Source of the DNA: Hymenopus coronatus
Taxonomy: Eukaryota; Arthropoda; Insecta; Mantodea; Hymenopodidae
Direction of reading: 5' to 3'
Length of the DNA stretch: 64,000 bases
Assembly (NCBI GenBank): GCA_030762935.1
Contig: CM060895.1
Coordinates: 41,716,001 to 41,780,000 of the forward strand
A program made the position numbers and the translations under genes. Shown piece after piece: positions 1 to 8,340 of this stretch (the stretch's first letter is position 1; every line of letters begins with the position of its first letter). The notes beneath the pieces are model-generated. The model searched no databases. It was not told where the DNA came from and worked only from the letters and a program-made list of their open reading frames with translations.

Positions 1-1050
1 GAAAATAAAACACAATCCTGCGAAATCCTTTAATGTTGATGAAACAAGATTAACAATAGTTCAGCATAAATGTAACAAAATTGTTGCTGTAAAAGGCAAA
101 CGTCAAGTTCACCGATTGTTTTCTGCAGAACGTGGTTCACTGGTGACACTTATAACGTGCAGGTCCGCATAAGTTAATTCCGACAATGATTTTTCCACGC
201 AAGAACTTGAGGGCTGAACTATTCGATGAAACTCCTCCAGGTACAATTGGAGCAACTCATCCTTCTGGGTGGAGAGATGTTCAAGAAACTTCTTCAACAT
301 TGTCAAGGCATCCGACGATCCAGTGCTCTGGATTTTAGATGACCACCAGACACAAACCCGTAACATCAAAATCACAATTTCACCGAGATAATAGTGCATC
401 CATTGTTTGCCTGCCTCCACACTGCACCAATAAAATGCAACCACTGGACGTTTCATTTATGTTCCCCCTAAAATCTTATTATGCCCCAGAAATTGGAAAG
501 TTATTGATTCGTTACTCACTAATAGGTGTTCTGATGGGTCGTGCTTAAACAAGAGGTGCAAATGTCAACTGCTATAAATGGGTTTAGATCCACGGGAACT
601 TTTCCCTTTGGTGAAAACATCTTCGACAGGCATTTTATGCAACCAGACCCTGCTCCTGAAGATAACCACGATAATTTCACATCACCTCATGATATTCAAT
701 CTGTGCCTATCATCGAACCAAGCACTTCCACCCGCGAGGTTCAGCTCCAATTATCACAGGCTTGCCTCATAAGAATATTGTTGAGTCACATTAGAAGAAG
801 CAGGATACGGAAGATAGACTGTGTACACAGTAAGCGGGAAACAAACGTTTCTCCCTCAGAAACCTGTGACGATTCTGCTAACGCGGAAGATTTTACTTCA
901 ACTTCTGACGTAGCGAATGTGCGTGGAAAGTGACGACGCTGAAGATGCAGAATGGACGGTGTGCCAAATAAAAAACGATACTCGCAGGACAGCAAAGGAC
1001 AAAAATGCATTCGGTGTATGCAGTGCTTTTTGTTAAGCCATGAAAAATGC
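1..1050 (+). pseudogene. pogo/Tigger-type DDE transposase, 3' part, decayed
   Basis: This is the back half of a cut-and-paste transposase of the pogo/Tigger (jerky-like) lineage; the front half lies left of the window. Translation switches frame several times. Seen in order: FNVDET with the first catalytic Asp (about 29-46), KGKRQVHRLFSAERGSLVT (about 90-155), LWILDDHQTQTRN with the second Asp (about 330-365), CLPPHCTNKMQPLD with the third acidic residue (about 405-450), then INGFRSTGTFPFGENIFD (about 570-630). An acidic tail and Cys-containing end fade out near 1050. Frame changes and stops show it is dead. The order of motifs is diagnostic of the DDE domain of this group; the exact subfamily is not resolved. 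Confidence 0.85.
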
Positions 1051-1209
1051 AACGGATCAATTGCACGTAAACCACAATTTATTTCTACTCATTGTATGAA
1101 AACGAAGTGTTCATGCTCTGGTGTTCTCTGATATCAACTAATTTTTATAAGTGAATGTGTTTAACGATTTGATTATAAATTCTCAAAGTTTTACGCGTGT
1201 TTAATAATA

Positions 1210-1960
1210 GGAGTCATATTTGGATAATCTTTTTCATAAATAGAGGAATGCTAATTTTTGTATTATGGTTTATTTTACATAATGGTATTACTAAAGTTGA
1301 CCTTAACACAAGTTCTGAACATACGTGAGTATATGACGAAGCATGTACTACTTTCTGTTCAAGCAATGTGGAAGATTTACGAACAAAAAAAGGGGGGGTC
1401 GTATATGGGAACCTTGTCTTAAACTCGTCAACATCCAATTTAACACATTTGTTTCCAGCCCGTCTTTCAGGTAGTGAAAAATAAGCATCATATGTGACTT
1501 GCTTACAATGGTTCCTAATTTTCAATTTTTGCTTTTCTATCGGATATTCCTTATTTCTCGAATTTTTAATGACCCATTCTCAAACTGACAATGATATTTG
1601 CTAGCATTTCTTTTCTGATCGCCTGGTCTATATTTGAAACGCGATCATCGAATTGTAGATTGAAAAATGTGGCATTGGGCATTTGTGTTTATGCTCTTAC
1701 CGGTAAAATTATGTTCTTCCATAACGATCCAAACAAAAAAAATTAAATTTCAATTTTAGATTTTTTAGCAGTTTCTGTTTTTGAATTAATGCGTAATCTG
1801 GTTCATATCCTATTATTGGTACTCTGATTTTAAATTCTTTTATGGTAATTTTAGCCTCATGCGCGCTGCTTTATCAACCGTTCCATCTACTCTCAAAGTA
1901 TCCTATCTTTAAAAAACATGAACCATCACTAGCAGCTCACTCAAATGAAACAGTTTAACC
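1210..1960 (-). pseudogene. Possible Polinton minor capsid (penton-like) remnant
   Basis: The minus strand carries protein-like text broken over several frames. The longest open piece (1525-1214) contains CKQVTYDAYFSL and DVDEFKTRFP. An upstream piece reads AKITIKEFKIRVPIIGYEP in another frame (about 1860-1800). The spacing and character resemble the C-terminal half of the double jelly-roll minor capsid proteins of Polintons. Similarity is weak and frameshifts are frequent, so this is a tentative reading supported mainly by its position beside other Polinton genes. Alternatively it is a chance ORF. Confidence 0.35.
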
Positions 1961-2600
1961 TAAATGACATAATATATATAGTCATTAATAAAACCAGCAC
2001 ATTTATATAAGTACGTATTGTTTTTGGAACAAAGAGATCAAGAAGCACATCACTCACTAAGCCAGGATTTTTTTCTATTACTTGGCAACAACTTTAAGGA
2101 TATTTCCTTATCAAACATTCGTGTAAAGTAGTTGTTTGCAAATTTGATATTATCAACCTATCAAAATCACCATTTGCAGTCTTCCCTCGTGGTTCGGATT
2201 GCATCTATGCAATTGCTCTACTGGGAAAAGTGCCATCACTAATATTCAGATCTGCATTCTACATTGCTGAGCGGTTTGTTTAAATTACATGTTAGCATCA
2301 TCTAACTCAAATGAACTTGTTTGTTACTGTGCGATGCTTTTGATGTTCATTTAGTAATAAAAAATTTAATGGATTTAATGGAACGATTTCAATTTTAGAA
2401 CCGCCAAAATCGGACTGAATTGAAGCTAATGAATTGGCAACTCATAAGGATTCGCTGATTCACAGATAATGTGATCTTTAAACGTACATTAGGTTTAAAT
2501 TTTGCAATAGCGTCGCTTTGTTTATGCTGGTGATTATTTTTCGTAATGACTCCTGCATATGAAGCCAAATTATATTCAATGTTAAAAAGTATAAGTACGT
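1960..2600. other. AT-rich stretch, no recognisable gene
   Basis: No open frame of useful length is seen on either strand. It lies between two putative Polinton gene remnants, so it may be decayed Polinton sequence (for example the front of the minor capsid gene), but nothing in it proves that. Confidence 0.3.
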
Positions 2601-2607
2601 TTAACCA

Positions 2608-2814
2608 ATGTGGGGAAAATTAACTGGTAGACCTAGATCTCTTTTATGTCTTCCCTTAGAGTCGGTAAGGGAAACTTATACTGGAAAACAAAAAAGAATA
2701 CGTATTATTGGAACATTTGAACAATTAAATAAAATTTATACGAATATGAAAACCAATCCAAATGCCGCATATATAATAGGATCATTAATTATATGTATAC
2801 CAAAAGTATTTTAG
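2608..2814 (+). CDS. Unrecognised 68-residue ORF beside the PLA2-like relic
   Basis: A short basic ORF begins MWGKLTGRPR and runs without a stop for 68 codons, about 100 bp before the phospholipase-like relic on the same strand. The Arg/Lys-rich start and hydrophobic end (IIGSLIICIPKVF) fit no domain I recognise. It may be the decayed front of the Polinton PLA2-domain gene or an unrelated fragment. Confidence 0.2.
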   Translation: MWGKLTGRPRSLLCLPLESVRETYTGKQKRIRIIGTFEQLNKIYTNMKTNPNAAYIIGSLIICIPKVF

Positions 2815-2879
2815 GTGGTAATTTTGATGAAGATTTTTAAATAAAGTTTTGAATACTGCCAGAAATGCAAATGTATACC

Positions 2880-3400
2880 TTCACAAGAGGTGGACTATTT
2901 ACTAAACTAAATGAGATTACAAAGAAATGATAAACCAATTATTAATAATTTGGATTCTGCATGTTTAAATCATTATATATTTTATAAAGATAATAGAGAT
3001 TTAGAATTAAGACACATAGCAGATAAAGAAACTCAACGCGATCCTTATACACCATTAGGTGATAAAGTTGATGCAGTATTACAGTTGAAATGTGAACCAA
3101 GGGGAAATTAGGATTTGGAATTATTGAAAGAAAAACAGGAATACCTATTTGTTTATAAAAACCACATTTTTTCTTTTTCTCAGCACTACTTATATAAAAA
3201 ATTCTCAGAAGTTTAAAAAAAATGGTTCACTATGGATTCAATTCATATAAGATATGGAGGTTTCATATTTATCATCATTATTCATCATGCTATAACAGCT
3301 ATAGGTTCTCTTGCGAGTGGACGTGCTGCGATGCTAAAACCGTTCTTTAGAAGATGAAAAGGAACTTTAAGAACAAAAACGTCATATTTTAGCGTAAGCG
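2880..3400 (+). pseudogene. Phospholipase A2-like (parvovirus VP1u-type) domain gene of Polinton, decayed
   Basis: The open piece 2911-3111 reads NNLDSACLNHYIFYKDNRDL followed by ELRHIADKETQR. This matches the core of the small PLA2-like domain found in parvovirus VP1 and in many Polinton genes. The usual catalytic His-Asp pair of the motif appears as His-Tyr, and no calcium-loop motif can be read upstream, so the active site is lost. After an in-frame stop at about 3109 the text resumes (DLELLKEKQEYLF). Another frame gives AITAIGSLASGRAAMLKPF (about 3290-3345), like the Gly/Ala-rich tail that follows this domain in Polintons. The product, when intact, is thought to help membrane passage of virus-like particles. 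Confidence 0.6.
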
Positions 3401-3413
3401 AAAGCTGGTTCGG

Positions 3414-3415
<2 letters not shown>

Positions 3416-3454
<39 letters not shown>
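3416..3454. repeat. (TA)n microsatellite
   Basis: About 39 bases of uninterrupted TA dinucleotide lie between the PLA2-like and protease relics. Confidence 0.95.
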
Positions 3455-3456
<2 letters not shown>

Positions 3457-3524
3457 AACAAAAAATAACGATGAAGATAAGTAGAGCCTACATATTATAA
3501 ATTATATAAAAAAGCAGAATATCA

Positions 3525-3934
3525 CAATAATTTCGGTGTGTATGTATGTCAGATACACTTCCTCGAATTCCAAAAGATGTAGCATTGGCGTTAATTTTGA
3601 AGGCAATTCAGGTATAAGAGCTCATTGGATATATTATTGGAAACGCGTAGTTGCTTATGTTTTCGATTCTTTTTTTAAGTATCTGGGAAATTCAATACCT
3701 TTCTTAAAATTTGTTAGAGCAGATTCAGAACAAATGGCACAAGTAATTTGTGGTCATATATGCATTGCTGTTCTTAAAATTATTTTCGGAAGGATATTCC
3801 TTTCCGGTTATTCAATATGTATCGTAAATATTGAAATAATTTCGATGATAAAGGCCAATCATTTTTATTACACTGTTCGACAAGGGTCATTTTTCTCATG
3901 TGGAAATATGTACTTCCAAAGCATTTTCATGTGA
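3525..3934 (+). pseudogene. Adenovirus-type cysteine protease (Polinton PRO), decayed
   Basis: Polinton PRO resembles the adenovirus maturation protease, a cysteine protease that processes capsid proteins. Text starts in one frame as CMSDTLPRIPKD (about 3545-3580). It then shifts to the frame of 3536-3934, which shows GIRAHWIYYWKRVVAYVFDS, holding the His of the catalytic triad, and further on QMAQVICGHICIAVLK, holding the Cys-Gly-His box with the nucleophile Cys. The His and Cys landmarks are in the expected order and spacing. The frameshift near the front and the fading of similarity after about 3830 mark it as a relic. It lies downstream of the PLA2-like relic on the same strand. Confidence 0.65.
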
Positions 3935-4461
3935 GAAACTTAAATCTGAAATCAGAAATTCGCTATCAGGCAGTCACTTAGCTAAGAGAAGATATATGTC
4001 TAATGTAGCTGATAATTTTTAGGTGTGGCAGAATTGTTGACATTTGTTTTGCAGCAGTTGGCAATAATTTTGTTTGCCACATTTCCAGCTGTTTCCCTTC
4101 CTATTGCCAATAGAATTATCTCAATATGCAAATCATGTTAAACTGCTCTTTAAAATTTGGTTTTAAACTGGCATTTTAACTAGTGGGAACATTTTTATAC
4201 GAGTAATAGTGATGTATATTTTAAATGTGTTATTACATATCTAACTGCAATATACAAAAATGTAAACCTGAGCATATTTCTCTTTTAAAGGAATCTCTTT
4301 AAGCATAGAACTGGACAACACAGATTGTAATACGAAGAGGGTCTGAAATTGTGAGGTTATCCTGACTTTCTTGGTAGATGACGTGAGTAGCTTATATATT
4401 ACATTTAGTTTTTCATTGCTTACTGATAGAAACAGTTTCAAATACATTTCTTTTCTAGAAA
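3935..4461. other. Unassigned AT-rich spacer
   Basis: Nothing clear is read on either strand. Just before the next relic a pyrimidine run ending TTTCTTTTCTAG (to 4458) looks like a splice acceptor placed 3 bases before its first ATG. Confidence 0.4.
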
Positions 4462-5700
4462 ATGCCTCGTCGCAGAACCTGTAGAAATACGTCTTGCAGC
4501 TTCTGCTACATCTGCGGAGAGTACACACTAGCTAGGCACAGGAAGATTTCGCCCATTGTATAAAAAAAACATTATTTTGGAAATAGCCTTGTAGATCAAG
4601 AGGACTGTGCACCCCACGTTTGTTGCGTCGCGTGTTATGTTAAATTGATAAACTGGTGGAAAGGTTTGCAGTACCAATGGTATGGAGGGAACAAAAGGAC
4701 CACGTTACAGACTTATTTTTGTTTGACATATGATCATGGTTATACAAATCGGAAATCTAAGAGACATAGTGTGCCCAATGTGACTTCTGCAATCAGACCA
4801 ATACCACACTCAGGAACTCTTCCAGGACTTACTAGATCAACAAATGAAGGAAATGAATCAGATATGATGACATACTGCGGTGATGTTCCTGGCCTCATGA
4901 ATGCTTTGAACTTCAAATATGAATCACAGAATTGGAGACTGTTCATATATGCCTCCATATACAGTCTGAATGGAAATACAATACCTGTTCCAGTTGCGTA
5001 TGTCACTATGACTAAAGAGTCCTATGGTGATTTGAAAAATATGCTGCAATTATTTAAGTATGAAGAACATAAGTGGAAAATATGTGGCGATTTGAAAATA
5101 GCGTCTATGATATTGGGAATGGAACAAGGCTACACGAAATATGGATGTTTTCTGTGTGAGTGGGACAGTCAAGACAAATTCCCAGTATTAAAGCTTTGGC
5201 CTCATAGGAACTGGAAAGTGAATGTGAATAAAAATTTACTCAATGAGAAATTGGTAGCCAGTGAAGATGTTCTATAACCTCTTCACATCAAGCTAGTTCG
5301 TATTAAACACTTTGTAAAGGCCATGAATCAATCTGGTTAAGTGTTTATGTGCATTTTAAAAATGTTCCCTAAACATTCCTCAGCAAAAATGAAGGAAGAG
5401 ATGTTTGTGGGCCCCCAAATTACAGAACTTCATATAGACACACTTTGAACAATGCCTTTCAATGCATTGGTCTCTTTAAAAATGTAACCCAAAACTTTCT
5501 GGGAAGAAAAGGAGCTGACAACTATGAACAACTGGTTCAAGAAATGATAAATGCATATAGGGAGATGTAAATGTCATTAAAAGTGCATTTCCTAGATTCA
5601 CATTTAAACTTTCCTGAGAGCCGTAGCGATGTTTCTTACGAACATGCTTAAAGTTCTTGGAAAAGCGTTATGAAGGCCTGCACTGCTTGCCGACTACTGC
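4462..5700 (+). pseudogene. Decayed gene of an unnamed arthropod transposon-associated family (CxxC finger, GYTKxxCFLC motif)
   Basis: I recognise a protein type that recurs in many insect and cnidarian genomes as a repetitive, transposon-like gene but has no agreed name. From the ATG at 4462 a zinc-finger-like head is read: SFCYICGEYT, then CAPHVCCVACYVKL. A stop (TAA) at 4561 and a frameshift near 4675 break the head. The middle is open from 4645 to 5277 and shows GDVPGLMNALNFKYESQNWR, YEEHKWKICGDLKIAS and GYTKYGCFLCEWDS. After a stop at 5275 the frame continues with LHIKLVRIKHFVKAM and GPQITELHIDT, with more shifts. Similarity ends close to the mariner insertion at 5757. The Asp in GDLK could be a DDE-type residue, which is inference. 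Confidence 0.7.
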
Positions 5701-5756
5701 CGGAACATCATTCGAGAGTGCACCATTGTTCACAGGAGAAAAAATAAAGCTTTATA

Positions 5757-5785
5757 CGAGGTGCATACTGAAAGTCACGAGCAAC
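5757..5785 (+). repeat. mariner left terminal inverted repeat
   Basis: About 29 bp, starting CGAGGTGCATACTG. It pairs with 7021-7049 with about three mismatches and is preceded by TA. Confidence 0.9.
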
Positions 5786-5917
5786 CCATTGTAAAAATTT
5801 AAATTTCAACAATGTAACGAAACGAATTGCAGGATCGTAATCTACAGACTTTAAGCCACATGTTAACATATTGTGACGTCATTAGCTTCTATCACGTGAC
5901 CACAGACTGTTTGAAAA

Positions 5918-6953
5918 ATGGCTGACATTGATGTTTCGTTTCGACAGCGTGCTGTCATTGAATTCTTTGTGAAAGAAGGAAAATCTGCTCCTGAAATTCA
6001 TCTCAGACTACAACGTGCGTATGGAGGTGTCTGCATGGGTGCCAGCAGTGTTAGAAGATGGGTGAAACATTTCAAAGATGGAAACACGAGTCTGCAAAAT
6101 GCGCCTCGTAGCGGGCGTCCCCGAACTGCCTCTACAGAACGCAACAAGCAAAGAGTTGATGAGCTCATTACAGGAGATAGGCCTTTCACTGTGAATGAAA
6201 TTGCTACGCAACTTGGAATAAGACATAGTGAAGTGCGAGAAATGATCCACAGCTTGGGTTATCGAAAGGTCTGTGCCCGTTGGGTCCCTGGTTTATTGAC
6301 TGAAGACCACAAACTTCAGAGAACCATTGCACAAAACCTTCTTCAGAGATTTCATAATGAAGGTGATGAATTTTTGACGTGTATTGTGACTGGAGATGAG
6401 AGCTAGTTCCATCACTATGAGCCAGAAACGAAACGTATGGAATGGCACCACTTGAACTCACCATCGAAGAAGGAGGCGAAGACAGTGCAGTCTGTAGGAA
6501 AAGTTATGGGAAGTGTCTTTTGGGATGCACAAGGTTGCATTCTGGTTGACTTTCTTGAACCTGGACAAACCATAAATTCTGCCCGCTACATCAAGACACT
6601 TCTGAAGCTCCGTCGGGCTTTGCGTGATAAACGCCCTGGAAAGAGGATCATCCTTCAACAGGATAATGCGCGTCCGCATACTGCCCGTGCCACTATGGAG
6701 AAGATCAGGGCATTAGGGTGGAAAACTCTTCCACATCCTCCCTACAGTCCCGACTTGGCACCCTCCGACTACCATCTTTTCGGTTCTGTGGTGAAGGAGC
6801 AGATGCGTGGCCAACGCTACGAGACGCTGAAGGATATTCAGAAAGCAGTGCGTCAGGGTAGCTGGAACGGAGTTCTATCACAGGGGCATTTTCAAACTTG
6901 TAGAACGATGGGGAAAATGTGTGCAAAACAATGGAGACTATGTCGAAAATTGA
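5918..6953 (+). pseudogene. mariner transposase, nearly intact (one nonsense codon, one late frameshift)
   Basis: The enzyme cuts the element out and pastes it at TA sites. From ATG 5918 the frame reads an N-terminal paired-like helix-turn-helix region (FRQRAVIEFFVKEGKSAPEI, and later GRPRTASTE), then the catalytic core. The Asp residues are in TGDES (about residue 160), LQQDNARPH (about 247) and SPDLAPSDYHLF (about 282). The gap of 34 residues between the second and third Asp is the mariner D34D signature. The Trp codon normally after GDES is TAG (6404-6406). Reading continues in the same frame to about 6865. A one-base shift there moves the proper C-terminus (EFYHRGIFKLVERWGKC) to another frame, which stops at 6951-6953; the old frame runs on to 6967. 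Without those two lesions it would be about 345 residues, the normal length. Confidence 0.93.
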
Positions 6954-7020
6954 AAGAAAGTCTGTAGATTATGATGTATTTGGTTTGGCTTAAAAATAAA
7001 TATTAAGATTGTAAAACTGT

Positions 7021-7049
7021 GTTGCTCATGACTTTCAGTATGCCCCTCA
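7021..7049 (-). repeat. mariner right terminal inverted repeat
   Basis: Reverse complement starts TGAGGGGCATACTG. It is followed by TA at 7050-7051. Confidence 0.9.
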
Positions 7050-7051
7050 TA

Positions 7052-7390
7052 CATCGCTTTTTATTGTTCACAACATAGACATGCAAATAGAACATTGCCT
7101 ATAACCTGAAAACTATACCCGACACGGAAAAACTAATTACAGATTCCGACAAGGAAAAACTAATTAGATATTTGAATTCAGGAGATGTTTCCATAAGAAT
7201 TGTGTGTGAAACCATCAGAAAAAAAACAATTTCATTTATTTACAAGTGATTGTAAATTTATTGAATTAGATACATAATTAATTCTTAACAATACTTCACA
7301 ATTTAGAAGCTTATATCTAATACTTTTGAAGATTTTAAAATTGTGTTCCAATAACGTAGTAATCATAAACAAAATTATAATTGAAGTTTA
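7052..7390. other. Spacer after mariner, nothing recognised
   Basis: AT-rich, with a short tandem echo (GACACGGAAAAACTAATTA near 7120 and GACAAGGAAAAACTAATTA near 7148). No coding signal is seen. Confidence 0.4.
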
Positions 7391-7399
7391 AAACAAAAA

Positions 7400-7915
7400 A
7401 GCAGGTCTTAAACCTTCATTAGGTAATTGAGGATCATGTAATAAACTTGTAACTTGTTCATTTCTTTCACGTCAAATTTCCATAGTTATATCAAATTTTT
7501 CATCGGACTTGATACATATAATGCTTCATTCTATGCAATCTGTTAAATAACTTATTTTGCTTTCATACACTTATCTTACATTGACCTTTATTTTATATTC
7601 ACCGTGTTTAGGAATTGGTGGTACAATTTCGTGAGTTACCCATTTTTATAACATTTTAGCTATTTTTTTTAGAAGGTAAAATAGGAGAATACAACCCTGA
7701 GTCGTTAATAAATAAAATCCTTTTTTTTTTTTTCAAAATAAATCAGACCCGCTAGAGGAGGTGGTCCTAAAATAGCTTAATTTATTTTATCTTAATTATC
7801 TAAATTATTTCTAACTGCTTTATCCGCATCTTTACATTCTAATATTCCCCGGAATATGTTTTAATTTAAACCATGGATTATTGTTTTCGTCAATAATCAC
7901 TCACTTGTTTATCGT
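7400..7915 (-). pseudogene. BRO-N domain gene remnant (Polinton/large-DNA-virus type)
   Basis: BRO-N is a DNA-binding domain named after baculovirus repeated ORFs and common in large DNA viruses, phages and some virus-like transposons. Read on the minus strand: IIDENNNPWFK (about 7895-7865), then in another frame ECKDADKAVRNNLDN (about 7840-7795), GPPPLAGLIYFE (about 7768-7735), and KWVTHEIVPPIPKHGEYK (about 7655-7600). This is the usual order: the NPWF start, the alternating KDA..AV..N..D block, then the WVTHEI.P.I...G.Y end. Further on, ERNEQVTSLL (about 7475-7445) may be its coiled tail. Several stops and frameshifts show it is dead. It lies downstream of the polymerase relic on the same strand. 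Confidence rests on this motif order, not on a database match. Confidence 0.55.
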
Positions 7916-8001
7916 TTCATGTTTGTTATTTTTAAGATCCTAAAAATGATTCTGTTTATATATAAATTATTAAGGCCTTATTGTTTACTTTTTATTAATA
8001 A

Positions 8002-8340
8002 ATGAAAAGTGAAAATAACGTGATTTGTCCACTGTGTAGAAATGAAAAAGGAGTTCATAGAGGAATAAAAATTAAAAAGTATTCACCTTCAAAAATTGGC
8101 TGTGCTCACTATAAAAAATAAAAATGTTGAGAAAATAAATGAGCATATAAAAGAACTTGTTAATAACTCGCATAAAAGAACAGTTAAAAACTGATCTAAA
8201 TACCTTCATAAACGTGATAATCAACCTAACAAAGGAGATATAAAAATTTCGACTGTTTTGTGAAAAACGTGTTTGTAAAATACATATAAAACATCAATTA
8301 CCATATCAAGAAAAAAATATTAATAAGTGACTAATTTTTT
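8002..8340 (+). pseudogene. Small zinc-ribbon-like ORF, possibly Polinton accessory gene
   Basis: ATG at 8002 opens MKSENNVICPLCRNEKGVHR and continues IKIKKYSPSKIGCAHYKK to a stop near 8119. The CPLC pair and a later Cys-His suggest a metal-binding knuckle. Beyond the stop, other frames give KRVCKIHIKHQLPYQEK (about 8263-8320), also basic and Cys/His-containing. It lies between two minus-strand Polinton relics. I do not recognise it as a named family. Confidence 0.3.

Larger units (their letters stand above)
5757..7049 (+). mobile_element. mariner (D34D) element, 1293 bp with TIRs and TA target duplication
   Basis: A complete mariner with near-perfect terminal inverted repeats: left CGAGGTGCATACTGAAAGTC and right, read in reverse complement, TGAGGGGCATACTGAAAGTC, extending about 29 bp each. 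A TA dinucleotide flanks each end (5755-5756 and 7050-7051), the expected target duplication of Tc1/mariner elements. Length is typical of the family. It interrupts the Polinton/unnamed-gene region, so it is younger than both. A deleted sibling lies at 57350-57902. Confidence 0.95.

Noticed and set aside
2880..3400. Endogenous parvovirus
   Set aside because: The PLA2-like domain alone is not specific, and the neighbours are Polinton-type polymerase and protease, with no parvovirus NS1 seen.
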